Assembly: GCF_000425385.1 (NCBI RefSeq)
Contig: NZ_KE384361.1
Coordinates: 64,811-128,810, forward strand
Direction of reading: 5' to 3'
Source: Pseudoduganella violaceinigra DSM 15887
GTDB taxonomy: Bacteria > Pseudomonadota > Gammaproteobacteria > Burkholderiales > Burkholderiaceae_D
Length of the DNA: 64,000 bases
The position numbers and the translations under genes were made by a program. The notes below the pieces were generated by a model, which did not search any database, had not been told where the DNA came from, and saw nothing but the letters and a program-made list of their open reading frames with translations. Of this stretch, positions 8,982 to 17,566 are shown piece after piece; the first letter of the stretch is position 1, and each line of letters starts with the position of its first letter.

Positions 8982-9007
8982 AAAGGCTGCCCTTAGGCAG
9001 CCTTTTG
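8982..9007 (-). terminator. rho-independent terminator of the MHS transporter gene
   Basis: An 11-bp perfect stem (AAAAGGCTGCC at 8982-8992 with GGCAGCCTTTT at 8997-9007) encloses a four-base loop. Read on the minus strand it is followed by a T run and begins 17 bases after the transporter stop codon. Confidence 0.85.
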
Positions 9008-9023
9008 ATTGTTGCAGGAACGC

Positions 9024-10727
9024 TTAGTCGTGCGCGTAGATATTGTTGTCCTTGGTCTCGCGGACAAACAGTGCGCCAATCACCAAGGTCGCCAGGGCGA
9101 TGACAATCGGGTACCACAGGCCGAAGTAGATGTCGCCCTTGAAGGCCACCAGCGCGAAGGCGGTGGTTGGCAGCAGGCCGCCGAACCAGCCGTTACCGAT
9201 ATGGTAGGGCAGCGACATCGAGGTGTAGCGAATGCGGGTCGGGAACAGCTCCACTAGCATGGCGGCGATCGGGCCGTACACCATGGTCACATACAGCACC
9301 AGCACCCACAGGATCAGCACCATCATCGGCTTGTTGATCTGGGCCGGATCGGCCTTGGCAGGATAGCCGGCGGATTTCACCGTTTCAGCCACGGCCTTTT
9401 TCAGTTCGCCTTCCTTTTTCTTGGAGTCGGCATTGAAGTTCAGGCCGTCGGCGGTCATCGTAGCGTTAAAGGACTGCACTTCCTTGTCGCCTACCTTGAT
9501 CGTGGCAACGGTGCCGGCGGGGGCGTCCTGGCGGGTGTAGGCCACCGAAGCTTTGGACAGCATCGACGTGGCGATATCGCAGGACGATGGGAATTTCTTC
9601 TCGCCGGTGGCGTTGAACTGGAAGTGGCAGGAGTTCGGATCGGCCACCACCACCACAGGCGAATTCTTGATCGCCGACTCCAGTTGCGGATTGCCGTAGT
9701 GGGTCAGGGCGCCGAACAGGGGGAAGTAGGTCGCAGCGGCAATCATGCAGCCGCCCAGGATGATCCACTTGCGGCCGATCTTGTCGGACAGGCTGCCGAA
9801 GAAGATGAAGAACGGCGTTGCCAGTATCAGCGCAATGGCGATCAGGATGTTGGCGGTGGCGATGTCGATCTTCAGCGTCTGGATCATGAAGAACAGCGCA
9901 TAGAACTGGCCGGTGTACCAGACGACGGCCTGGCCCATGGTCAGGCCGAACAACGCCAGGATCACGACCTTGAGGTTCTTCCATTGGCCGAAGGCTTCGC
10001 TCAGCGGCGCCTTGGAAGTCTTGCCTTCCGCCTTCATCTTGGCAAAAGCAGGGGATTCGTTCATCGACAGGCGGATCCACACCGAGATGCCCAGCAGCGC
10101 AACGGACACCAGGAACGGAATACGCCAGCCCCAGGCTTCAAATTCTTCCAGCGGCATGGACTGGCGGCAGGCCAGGATCACCAGCAGCGAAAGGAAAAAG
10201 CCCAAGGTTGCGGTGGTCTGGATCCACGCGGTGAACATGCCGCGCTTGCCGTGCGGCGCATGTTCCGCCACATAGGTCGCGGCACCGCCGTATTCGCCGC
10301 CCAGCGCCAGGCCTTGCAGCAGGCGCAGGGTGACCAGGATGATTGGCGCCGCCACGCCGATGCTGGCGTAGTTGGGCAGCAGGCCGACGATGAAGGTCGA
10401 CATACCCATGATCAGGATGGTGACCAGAAAGGTATATTTGCGGCCGATCATGTCGCCCAAACGGCCGAACACGATGGCGCCGAAGGGGCGCACGATGAAG
10501 CCCGCGGCGAAGGCCAGGAGGGCGAAGATGAAGGACGTGGTGGGGTCGCCCACGAAGAACTGCTTGGCGATGATCGATGCCAGCGAACCGTAAAGGTAAA
10601 AGTCGTACCATTCGAACACGGTACCGAGGGACGAGGCGAAGATGACCTTCTTCTCTTCCTTGGTCATGGGGGCGGCCTTGCCGCCGCCCAGGTTCCGCGC
10701 GTCGGCGGTTCCAGAACTGATTGCCAT
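9024..10727 (-). CDS. MFS transporter, metabolite:H+ symporter (MHS) type, with large periplasmic insert
   Basis: 567-residue inner-membrane transporter of the ProP/KgtP/ShiA-like MHS branch. Family marks include FEWYDFYLYG near residue 39, GRLGDMIGRK between helices 2 and 3, RLLQGLALGGEYGG and a second GSLSDKIGRK in the middle. Family members import carboxylates, betaines or shikimate with protons; the substrate here cannot be read. MHS proteins are usually about 430-450 residues; the extra length is mainly a hydrophilic block at about 345-465 between two C-terminal helices, with two Cys (about 367 and 383) that could pair in the periplasm. GGAG lies about 12 bases before the ATG. A strong terminator follows. 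The gene diverges from the acyl-CoA dehydrogenase operon. Confidence 0.88.
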   Translation of the reverse strand: MAISSGTADARNLGGGKAAPMTKEEKKVIFASSLGTVFEWYDFYLYGSLASIIAKQFFVGDPTTSFIFALLAFAAGFIVRPFGAIVFGRLGDMIGRKYTFLVTILIMGMSTFIVGLLPNYASIGVAAPIILVTLRLLQGLALGGEYGGAATYVAEHAPHGKRGMFTAWIQTTATLGFFLSLLVILACRQSMPLEEFEAWGWRIPFLVSVALLGISVWIRLSMNESPAFAKMKAEGKTSKAPLSEAFGQWKNLKVVILALFGLTMGQAVVWYTGQFYALFFMIQTLKIDIATANILIAIALILATPFFIFFGSLSDKIGRKWIILGGCMIAAATYFPLFGALTHYGNPQLESAIKNSPVVVVADPNSCHFQFNATGEKKFPSSCDIATSMLSKASVAYTRQDAPAGTVATIKVGDKEVQSFNATMTADGLNFNADSKKKEGELKKAVAETVKSAGYPAKADPAQINKPMMVLILWVLVLYVTMVYGPIAAMLVELFPTRIRYTSMSLPYHIGNGWFGGLLPTTAFALVAFKGDIYFGLWYPIVIALATLVIGALFVRETKDNNIYAHD

Positions 10728-10913
10728 GATGCTTGTCTCCAGATTAATAGTTAGTATTTCAAATGCTTCAACGGCAGGATGCAGTCTGGACCTCTATCCT
10801 TACATCATTCTTGCTTGAAACTTACACAAAACTTACATACACGGCAATGAAGCGAACGACCGTGCTAAAGCTGTGCTATGCTCGTTCGAAACCATCCGAT
10901 GTGGGAGATGCGC

Positions 10914-12746
10914 ATGACCGAAGCAGTGAGCGTTGCCCGGCTGGCGTCAAGGCTATTGAGCCGCCGTGACGTCGAGTTCATGCTGTATGAGTGGCTCGAT
11001 AGCGAGGCCCTCGCCAAGCGCCCGCGCTTTGCCGACCATAGCCGCGAGACCTTTACCGCTGCGCTCGATACCGCCGAGCAGATCGCCAGCGAGCTGTTTG
11101 CCCCGCACAACAAACTGGGCGACCAGCGCGAGCCGCAGTTCGACGGCGAGCGTGTCAGCGTCATCCCTGAAATCAAGCGCGCCCTGGACGCGTTTTCGGC
11201 GGCGGGCTTGATGGCCGCCGGCCAGGATTACGCCCTGGGCGGCATGCAGTTGCCGCTGACAGTGGAGAAAGCCATCACGGCTTACTTCACCGCCGCTAAT
11301 ATGGCCACTTCCAGCTATGCCTTCCTCACCATCGGCAATGCCAATACGCTGCTCAAATGCGCCTCCACCGCGCAAGTCGAACATTTCGTGCGGCCCATGC
11401 TGGAAGGGCGCTGGTTCGGCACCATGTGCCTGAGCGAGCCGCAGGCCGGCTCCAGCCTGTCGGATATCAGCACCCGCGCCGAACGCGATGGCGAGCACCA
11501 GTTCCGCCTGGCCGGCAACAAAATGTGGATCTCCGCCGGCGAGCACGAATTGGCCGAGAACATCGTGCATCTGGTGCTGGCCAAGATTCCCGGACCCGAC
11601 GGCAACCTGGTGCCCGGCGTGAAAGGCATTTCGCTCTTCATCGTTCCCAAATTCCTCGAGAACGGCGAGCGTAACGACATCGCCCTGGCAGGCCTGAACC
11701 ACAAGATGGGCAACCGCGGCACCACCAATTGCCTGCTCAATTTCGGTGAAGGGAAACACCGGCCGCAGGGGCGCGCAGGCGCTATCGGCTTCCTGGTGGG
11801 GCGTGAAGGCCAGGGCCTGGTCAATATGTTCCACATGATGAACGAAGCGCGTATTGGCGTCGGCTTGTGCGCCGCGGTGCTTGGCTATACCGGCTATCTG
11901 CACGCGCTGGACTATGCGCGTGAACGCCCGCAGGGACGCCATCCCGCCGCCAAGGACCCGTCCTCGCCGCAGCTGCCCATCATCGCCCACACCGATGTGC
12001 GGCGCATGCTGCTGGCCCAAAAGGCGTACGCGGAAGGCGCCTTGGGCTTGTGCCTGTACAGCGCGCGCCTGGTCGACGATGAACACACCGGCGAGAGCCC
12101 CGAACTCCGCCAGCGCGCCGGCCGCCTGCTGGAGTTCCTGACGCCCATCGCCAAGTCCTGGCCCGCGCAATGGGGGCTGGAAGCGAACAACCTGGCGATC
12201 CAGGTGCATGGCGGCTACGGCTATACCCGCGACTACAATGTGGAGCAGTTCTATCGTGACAACCGCCTGAACCAGATCCACGAGGGCACCCATGGGATCC
12301 ACGGCCTGGACCTGCTGGGCAGGAAGGCGGTCATCCACGACGGGGCGCTGCTGACGACCGTCGCCGAGGAAATCCGCGCTACGGTGCTGACCGCGCGCGC
12401 CAGCGGCGAGGGCCAGCTGGTTTCGCACGCGGCAGCCCTGGAGGCGGCCTGGCGTCGGGTTGAAGAAGTTACCGGCGCCCTGTATGCTGCCCCCGACCTG
12501 AACCAGACCCTGGCCAATGCCACGGTCTACCTGGAAGCGGTGGGGCATGTGGTGGTCGCCTGGATCTGGCTGCAGCAGGCGATAGCGGCCGTGGCCAGGC
12601 TGCCGGAAGACGACAATTTCCGGCGCGGCAAACTGCAGGCCTGCCGCTATTTTTATCAATGGGAGCTGCCAAAGGTCCAGCCGCAGCTGGATTTGCTGGC
12701 GGCGCTGGACACGACGGCGCTCGATATGCGCGACGCGTGGTTCTGA
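10914..12746 (+). CDS. acyl-CoA dehydrogenase, long C-terminal-domain type
   Basis: 610-residue FAD-dependent acyl-CoA dehydrogenase of the large subgroup that includes DmdC-like enzymes, with an extra C-terminal helical domain after the usual fold. Visible marks are CLSEPQAGSS (FAD/substrate loop), GNKMWISAGEH, NHKMGNRGTTNC, MMNEARIGVG, the VHGGYGYTRDYNVEQFYRD region and IHEGTHGI, whose Glu is the expected catalytic base. The start at ATG 10914 follows GGGAGA; 12 upstream codons are open but lack a ribosome site. It heads a tightly spaced run of five genes that looks like a degradation pathway; the acyl substrate is unknown. Confidence 0.92.
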   Translation: MTEAVSVARLASRLLSRRDVEFMLYEWLDSEALAKRPRFADHSRETFTAALDTAEQIASELFAPHNKLGDQREPQFDGERVSVIPEIKRALDAFSAAGLMAAGQDYALGGMQLPLTVEKAITAYFTAANMATSSYAFLTIGNANTLLKCASTAQVEHFVRPMLEGRWFGTMCLSEPQAGSSLSDISTRAERDGEHQFRLAGNKMWISAGEHELAENIVHLVLAKIPGPDGNLVPGVKGISLFIVPKFLENGERNDIALAGLNHKMGNRGTTNCLLNFGEGKHRPQGRAGAIGFLVGREGQGLVNMFHMMNEARIGVGLCAAVLGYTGYLHALDYARERPQGRHPAAKDPSSPQLPIIAHTDVRRMLLAQKAYAEGALGLCLYSARLVDDEHTGESPELRQRAGRLLEFLTPIAKSWPAQWGLEANNLAIQVHGGYGYTRDYNVEQFYRDNRLNQIHEGTHGIHGLDLLGRKAVIHDGALLTTVAEEIRATVLTARASGEGQLVSHAAALEAAWRRVEEVTGALYAAPDLNQTLANATVYLEAVGHVVVAWIWLQQAIAAVARLPEDDNFRRGKLQACRYFYQWELPKVQPQLDLLAALDTTALDMRDAWF

Positions 12747-12756
12747 GGAAAACTGA

Positions 12757-13059
12757 ATGATCAAGCACATCGTCATGTGGAAGCTGAAAGAGCAGGCCGA
12801 AGGCGCCGACCGCGCCACCAACGCGGTCCGAATGAAGGAAATGCTGCTGGCCTGCGCCGGCATTGTGCCCGGCATCCTGAAGCTGGAAGTGGGCCTCGCC
12901 GAAGCCGGGCTGGAGGCGACCTACGACGTGGTGCTGTATTCCGAATTCGACAGCAGGGAAGCGCTCGACGCTTACCAGTCGCACCCGCAGCACCAGGCAC
13001 TCAAACCATTTTTTAGCGCTGTGCGCGATGCGCGCCAGTGCATGGACTACACCATATAA
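12757..13059 (+). CDS. Dabb (stress-responsive alpha-beta barrel) domain protein
   Basis: 100-residue protein spanning a single Dabb domain, a dimeric ferredoxin-like fold. It begins MIKHIVMWKLK, the usual first strand, and has the central YDVVLYSEFDSREALDAYQSHPQH segment characteristic of the family. Some Dabb proteins are small cyclases or hydrolases acting on reactive intermediates, others have no known activity; the specific role here is not visible. It lies 10 bases after the acyl-CoA dehydrogenase gene and 10 bases before an SDR gene, so it is almost certainly co-transcribed and may act in the same pathway. Confidence 0.85.
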   Translation: MIKHIVMWKLKEQAEGADRATNAVRMKEMLLACAGIVPGILKLEVGLAEAGLEATYDVVLYSEFDSREALDAYQSHPQHQALKPFFSAVRDARQCMDYTI

Positions 13060-13069
13060 GGAGACATGC

Positions 13070-13855
13070 ATGCGAACTACCCAGGAACTCTTCGACCTGA
13101 CCGGCAAAACTGCGCTGGTTACCGGCGGCTCGCGCGGCCTCGGGCTGCAGATGGCGCTGGCGCTGGGCGAATTGGGCGCAAGGCTGGTGATCACCTCGCG
13201 CAAGCAGGCCGACCTCGATGAAGCGGTCGCCCTGCTCAAAGAGCGCGGCGTTGAAGCCGTGGCCATCGCCTCCGACCTGGGCAAGGAAGCATCGATCGAT
13301 CCGCTGGTGGATGCGGCCCTGGACGCGCTGGGCGGCCATATAGACATCCTGGTAAACAACGCCGGCGCGACTTGGGGCGCTCCGGCCGAGGACTATCCGC
13401 TGGAGGCCTGGGACAAGGTGATGAACCTGAACGTGCGCAGCATCTTCCTGCTGTCGCAGGCGGTGGGCAAGCGTTCCATGATCCCGCGCCGCTCCGGCCG
13501 CATTATCAATATCGCCTCCATCGCCGGCCTGGCCGGCAACGGCCCCGGCACCATGAAGACCGTCGCTTACAATACGTCCAAGGCGGCCTTGATCAATTTC
13601 ACCCGCGCGCTGGCCGGCGAATGGGGCGAGTACGGCATCAACGTCAACGCGCTGGCGCCGGGCTTCTTCCCGTCCAAACTCAGCGCGGGCGTGATCAAGG
13701 CCATGGGCGAAGACAAGCTGGCGGCCGCGGCGCCGCTGCAGCGCCTGGGCGGGGATGAAGACCTGAAGGGCGCGGTGGCGCTGTTCGCCTCGGATGCCGG
13801 CAGGCATATCACGGGCCAGGTGCTGGCCGTGGATGGCGGGGTTTCAGCAGTTTAA
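13070..13855 (+). CDS. SDR-family oxidoreductase
   Basis: 261-residue classical short-chain dehydrogenase/reductase. The cofactor motif TGGSRGLG is at residues 18-25, NNAG at about 96-99, catalytic Ser150, Tyr167 and Lys171 (YNTSK), and a PGFFPS segment follows the active site. Arg44 in TSRKQ directly after the second strand suggests NADP preference. The start at 13070 has AAGGAG seven to ten bases upstream. It is the third gene of the acyl-CoA operon and could be a 3-hydroxyacyl-CoA dehydrogenase or ketoreductase; sequence alone cannot decide. Confidence 0.92.
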   Translation: MRTTQELFDLTGKTALVTGGSRGLGLQMALALGELGARLVITSRKQADLDEAVALLKERGVEAVAIASDLGKEASIDPLVDAALDALGGHIDILVNNAGATWGAPAEDYPLEAWDKVMNLNVRSIFLLSQAVGKRSMIPRRSGRIINIASIAGLAGNGPGTMKTVAYNTSKAALINFTRALAGEWGEYGINVNALAPGFFPSKLSAGVIKAMGEDKLAAAAPLQRLGGDEDLKGAVALFASDAGRHITGQVLAVDGGVSAV

Positions 13856-13864
13856 GGAGTTTGC

Positions 13865-14863
13865 ATGACCAAGTATCAACGCATCGTGCTGGCCTCGCGC
13901 CCGCGCGGTGTCGTCGTGCCGGAAAATTTCCGGCTCGAGGAAATCGACGTGCCGGCGCTGGCCGAGGGCCAACTGCTGGTGCGTAACCATTACCTGTCGC
14001 TGGACCCGTATATGCGCGGCCGTATGAGCGACGCGAAGAGCTACGCCGCGCCGCAGCCTCTGGAACAGACCATGATCGGCGGCACCGTAGGCGAAGTGGT
14101 GGAGTCGCGCCATCCCGGCTTTGCGGCAGGCGAATTCGTGGCGGGCATGTTCGGCTGGGCCGAGATGGGCGTGTCGGACGGCGAGGGCTTGCGCAAGGTC
14201 GATACGGCTGCCATCCCCGCTGCGGCGCATCTCGGTGCGGTGGGCATGCCGGGTATGACCGCCTGGTACGGCATGCACGAGATCCTGCGCCCGCGGCTGG
14301 GCGAGACAGTCGTGGTCTCGGCCGCCAGCGGCGCCGTGGGCAGCGCTGTCGGCCAGTTGGCCCGGCTGGCGGGCTGCCGCGCGGTAGGCATCGCGGGCGG
14401 CAAGGCCAAATGCGACTACGTGGTCAATGAATTGGGGTTCGATGCCTGCGTCGACTACAAGGCCGGCAACCTGAAGGCGGACCTGGCGGCGGCCACGCCG
14501 AATGGGATCGACGCCATCTTCGAGAATGTCGGCGGCGACGTGTTCGACACGGCCTTGGGCCGCACCAATGCATTTGCCCGGGTGGCCTTGTGCGGCCTGC
14601 TGGCCGGCTACACGGGCGCCGAGATCCCGATCCGCAACGCCAAGAAGCTGCTCTTGAACCGCATCACCCTGCGCGGCTTCATCGTCACCGAGCATATGGA
14701 CATGTGGCCGCAGGGGCTGTCTGAAATGGGCCGGCTGGTGGCGTCGGGCCAATTGAAATACCGCGAAAGCGTTTCCCAGGGCCTGGCCTCCGCGCCGCAA
14801 GCCCTTATCGGCCTGCTTCAAGGCCTCAACTTCGGCAAACAACTTGTGAAACTCATCGAATGA
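13865..14863 (+). CDS. NADP-dependent oxidoreductase of the CurA/PTGR (MDR) family
   Basis: 332-residue medium-chain reductase without zinc ligands. It begins with the CurA-like signature RIVLASRPRGVVVPENFRL, then NHYLSLDPYMRGRMSD, GMPGMTAWYG, the nucleotide motif SAASGAVGSAVGQLA, GGKAKC and IFENVGGDVFD. This family reduces carbon-carbon double bonds of alpha,beta-unsaturated carbonyls with NADPH (curcumin, 2-alkenals, prostaglandin-like enones). In this operon it could act on an enoyl intermediate. AAGGAG precedes the ATG. Its stop overlaps the next start (ATGA). Confidence 0.92.
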   Translation: MTKYQRIVLASRPRGVVVPENFRLEEIDVPALAEGQLLVRNHYLSLDPYMRGRMSDAKSYAAPQPLEQTMIGGTVGEVVESRHPGFAAGEFVAGMFGWAEMGVSDGEGLRKVDTAAIPAAAHLGAVGMPGMTAWYGMHEILRPRLGETVVVSAASGAVGSAVGQLARLAGCRAVGIAGGKAKCDYVVNELGFDACVDYKAGNLKADLAAATPNGIDAIFENVGGDVFDTALGRTNAFARVALCGLLAGYTGAEIPIRNAKKLLLNRITLRGFIVTEHMDMWPQGLSEMGRLVASGQLKYRESVSQGLASAPQALIGLLQGLNFGKQLVKLIE

Positions 14864-15756
14864 AAAACTTCCAAGGCAAGGTTGCAGTGATCACCGGTGG
14901 CGCGAGCGGCTTCGGCCGCGAATTCGCGCTGAAAGCCCACGCGCTGGGCATGAAGCTGGTGCTGGGCGATGTCCAGCAGGACGCGCTTGACGCGACGACG
15001 GCGGAGCTGCGCGGCCTCGGCGCCCAGGTTGCGGCGCTGCGCTGCGACGTGCGCCAGTCGGCCGATGTGCAGGCCCTGGCCGATGCGGCCATGCGCGAAT
15101 TCGGCGCGGTGCACCTTGTCTTTAATAACGCTGGCGTCGGTTTCGGCGGCTTGCTGTGGGAGGCCAGCGAGGCGGACTGGGATTGGGTGATGGGCGTGAA
15201 CGTTTCCGGCGTCGTGCACGGCGTGCGGATCTTCACCCCGCTGATGCTGGAATGCGCGAAACGCGATCCGGCCTATGAAGGCCACATCGTCAACACCTCC
15301 TCCATGGCCGGCGTTCTCTGCCCGCCGGTGATGGGCGTCTACAACGTCTCCAAACATGCCGTGGTGGCGCTGACGGAGAGCCTGTACCACGATCTGGCGC
15401 TGGTGCAGGCCCCGATCGGCGCGTCGGTCCTGTGCCCGTTTTTCGTCCCGACCGGAATCCACCAGTCGCACCGCAACCGCCCGCAGGACATGCCGATGGC
15501 AGGCCGCCCCACCGCCAGCCAGATGGCGGCGCAATCCATGGTCTCGAAGGCCGTCACTTCCGGTAAGGTGTCGGCCCAGGACGTCGCCGAGCTGACCTTC
15601 GCAGCCATCGCGGAAGAGCGGTTCTACATCTTCACCCATCCGCAAGCACTGGACGGCGTGGCCCAGCGGGCGCGCGATATGGTGGCGCAAACCAATCCGG
15701 CCGACCCGTACGCGGCCACGCCGCAAGTGCGCGACGCCTTGCGCGCCATGTTGTGA
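14860..15756 (+). CDS. SDR-family oxidoreductase
   Basis: 298-residue classical SDR. TGGASGFG is at residues 12-19, NNAGVGFGG at about 89-97, catalytic Ser147, Tyr161 and Lys165 in YNVSK. Asp37 after the second strand (VLGDVQ) suggests NAD preference, in contrast to the first SDR of the operon. The C-terminal part is longer than in minimal SDRs (an extra roughly 40 residues ending in a helical tail), as in members acting on larger or steroid-like substrates. Its ATGA overlap with the CurA-like gene implies translational coupling. It is the last evident member of the acyl-CoA operon. Confidence 0.9.
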   Translation: MKNFQGKVAVITGGASGFGREFALKAHALGMKLVLGDVQQDALDATTAELRGLGAQVAALRCDVRQSADVQALADAAMREFGAVHLVFNNAGVGFGGLLWEASEADWDWVMGVNVSGVVHGVRIFTPLMLECAKRDPAYEGHIVNTSSMAGVLCPPVMGVYNVSKHAVVALTESLYHDLALVQAPIGASVLCPFFVPTGIHQSHRNRPQDMPMAGRPTASQMAAQSMVSKAVTSGKVSAQDVAELTFAAIAEERFYIFTHPQALDGVAQRARDMVAQTNPADPYAATPQVRDALRAML

Positions 15757-15769
15757 GAGAATGCGCGGC

Positions 15770-16192
15770 ATGACAACGACACTCCGCTTTGGCGACTGGC
15801 CATCGATGCAGGCCGACGCAAAACCGATCCGCATGGAAGTCTTCGTGCAGGAGCAGAACGTGCCTGCCGACCTCGAAATGGACGACATGGACGCCGCCTG
15901 CCTACACGCGGTGGCCTATGACGCGGCCGGCCGGCCGCTCGGTACCGGACGCCTGCTGCCCGACGGGCATATCGGGCGCATGGCAGTACTGCGCACTGCG
16001 CGCGGTTCAGGCGTTGGCGGCGCCATCTTGAAAGGCCTGATGGCGAAGGCGCGCGAACGCGGCGACCGGCAGGTTGTGCTCAGCGCCCAAACCCATGCGG
16101 CGGAGTTCTACCTGGCCCATGGTTTCGCCATGGCCGGCGAGGTCTTCGAGGAAGCAGGCATTCCCCACATCGAAATGCACTACGAATTCTAG
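15770..16192 (+). CDS. GNAT-family N-acetyltransferase (ElaA/YjcF-like)
   Basis: 140-residue GNAT protein. IRMEVFVQEQNVPADLEMD is the family-typical early segment (residues about 20-38). The acetyl-CoA loop appears as RMAVLRTARGSGVGGAIL, followed by the VVLSAQTHAAEFYLAHGF strand-helix characteristic of this branch. The acceptor is unknown. The start at 15770 is preferred over 15761, which would sit on top of the GAGAGA ribosome site. It lies 13 bases after the SDR gene and may belong to the same transcript. Confidence 0.85.
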   Translation: MTTTLRFGDWPSMQADAKPIRMEVFVQEQNVPADLEMDDMDAACLHAVAYDAAGRPLGTGRLLPDGHIGRMAVLRTARGSGVGGAILKGLMAKARERGDRQVVLSAQTHAAEFYLAHGFAMAGEVFEEAGIPHIEMHYEF

Positions 16193-16201
16193 GAGTTGAG
16201 A

Positions 16202-16459
16202 ATGAAACGTTCCATGATCGCGCTTGGCGTTTGCGCAGTGTTCGGCGCTGGCGTCCTGGTTGGCTCCATCAGTCCGATCCAGGTGGCGCAGGCCCAGGTG
16301 GGCGGCGTCGCCATGCCTTGGCCGGCGGCCGCCGCGGCGCCCGCCACAGCGAGCGGCCCGACCCATTTCTACGCCATCGATACCGGCACCCGCACCTTGA
16401 TCTCCTGCACCCGCCAGGGCAAAGACAAGCCGACCTGCACGCGCGAGCAGCTGCCTTAA
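16202..16459 (+). CDS. small secreted or periplasmic protein of unknown function
   Basis: 85-residue protein with an N-terminal hydrophobic segment (about residues 4-20) and a probable signal-peptidase site after AQA, leaving a short Ala/Pro-rich linker and a C-terminal region HFYAIDTGTRTLISCTRQG with two Cys (ISC, PTC) that could form a disulfide. The family is not recognised. AGGAG ends about six bases before the ATG. Its stop overlaps by four bases the stop of the convergent NRDE gene. Confidence 0.7.
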   Translation: MKRSMIALGVCAVFGAGVLVGSISPIQVAQAQVGGVAMPWPAAAAAPATASGPTHFYAIDTGTRTLISCTRQGKDKPTCTREQLP

Positions 16460-17286
16460 CGGATCTGGATTTCGTGCAGTTCCGCCGGGCTGTCCGCGTA
16501 CAGCTTGACCACGGTCGAACTGCGCGTGCCGTAGTTTGGCGACTCGATCTTCACGGCTGACAGCACCCGTTCCAGCTCCAGCGGCACGCCGGTTTCCGGC
16601 AGGCGCATGTCTGGTGCCCGGGTGGTGTCGGACAGCATCTCGAAATAAGCGTCCTCCGGCGCGCCCAGGCACAGCAGACTGGCGAATTGCGCCTTGGTTT
16701 TAAGCACCTTGGGCCAGGCCGAATCGAGCAGGGCGTTGGACAGCCCGTAGATGCCCGGCTCCAGCGCCTTGCCGTTGCGCGGGTCTTCTTCCCCCTTGTT
16801 GGAATACCAGACCAGCTCCTTGCCGTCGCACAGCACCAGGTTGAAACCGTTGTACTGGGCGGCGCCCGGCGCGATCTGTGCCACATACTCCTGTGCTGTC
16901 ATGGCCCCGGCCAGGAAATCGGCCACCAGTTGGCCGCGCGACGGCGCCAGCGGATTATGGTCCCGCGGCTGGCGCACATTGGTGAGCGCCGCAAAGCGCG
17001 AGGGTGCGCTGCCGGCCGGATAGGGGGGCGGATGCGCGGCTGGCTGTTCGCCGGCGCCGCACTCGGCGCGCGGCATCGGCTGGGCTTCGGAGGCGGCGGC
17101 TGTGCCGGGACGCGTGATGCCCATCCAGCTGCCGCCAGCCTTCAGGTCCCGCCCGGCGAAGATCTGGGGCGCATCGGGCCAGGCTGCGGCCGGGGTGGTG
17201 TCGCGATCATAAAACTCATCGCGGTTGGCGGCGGCGATCAGGGGCACGCCCGGAACGACCTGCCAGGCAAAGACGATCAGGCACAT
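16456..17286 (-). CDS. NRDE-family (TANGO2-like) protein with an unusual insert
   Basis: 276-residue member of the NRDE/TANGO2 family, named for the NRDE motif seen here as AANRDEFYDRDT near residue 20, after the N-terminal MCLIVFAW that places Cys2 as a possible N-terminal nucleophile. GGSWMGITR and RFAALTNVR are both present but are separated by about 35 Pro/Ala/Glu-rich residues that do not occur in the members I know, where these segments are nearly adjacent. The C-terminal part (GTRSSTVV) is normal. Biochemical role is unsettled for the family; heme handling has been proposed. Its start overlaps the DUF4936 gene by ten bases. Confidence 0.88.
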   Translation of the reverse strand: MCLIVFAWQVVPGVPLIAAANRDEFYDRDTTPAAAWPDAPQIFAGRDLKAGGSWMGITRPGTAAASEAQPMPRAECGAGEQPAAHPPPYPAGSAPSRFAALTNVRQPRDHNPLAPSRGQLVADFLAGAMTAQEYVAQIAPGAAQYNGFNLVLCDGKELVWYSNKGEEDPRNGKALEPGIYGLSNALLDSAWPKVLKTKAQFASLLCLGAPEDAYFEMLSDTTRAPDMRLPETGVPLELERVLSAVKIESPNYGTRSSTVVKLYADSPAELHEIQIR

Positions 17287-17564
17287 GGCGGCATGTCCTC
17301 GAACACTTCCATATGGCGCGGGCCGGAAATCCAGCGCGCCAGGCCCGCCTGGGCCACGGCGTTGGCGAGCTCGACGTGCAGGCTGGCCGGGGCAGCCGGA
17401 TAGACTTCCATCCAGGTTTGCACCCCTTCCGGCGCTTCCGGCCTCCGCTTAAGCTGCGCGGCAATACCATGCGCGGCCGCCAGGCCGGCCTGCATGGCCA
17501 TGACAGCTTGCTGCAGGCTTGCCGCCTGCCCGGCCTGCACCTTGTAATACACGTAGAGGTCCAT
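17277..17564 (-). CDS. DUF4936 family protein
   Basis: 95-residue cytoplasmic protein that begins MDLYVYYKVQ and has the YPAAPASLHVELANAVAQAGL-like middle typical of the betaproteobacterial DUF4936 family, a small ferredoxin-like alpha/beta domain. No catalytic residues are evident and the function is unknown. It lies two bases after the ygfZ gene and overlaps the start of the NRDE gene, a gene order that recurs in Burkholderiales as far as I recall. Confidence 0.8.
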   Translation of the reverse strand: MDLYVYYKVQAGQAASLQQAVMAMQAGLAAAHGIAAQLKRRPEAPEGVQTWMEVYPAAPASLHVELANAVAQAGLARWISGPRHMEVFEDMPPCA

Positions 17565-17566
17565 GC

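Noticed and set aside
10953-12875. Minus-strand open frame of about 640 codons opposite the acyl-CoA dehydrogenase
   Set aside because: The plus strand carries all dehydrogenase motifs; the antisense frame spans the gene boundary and lacks any domain.
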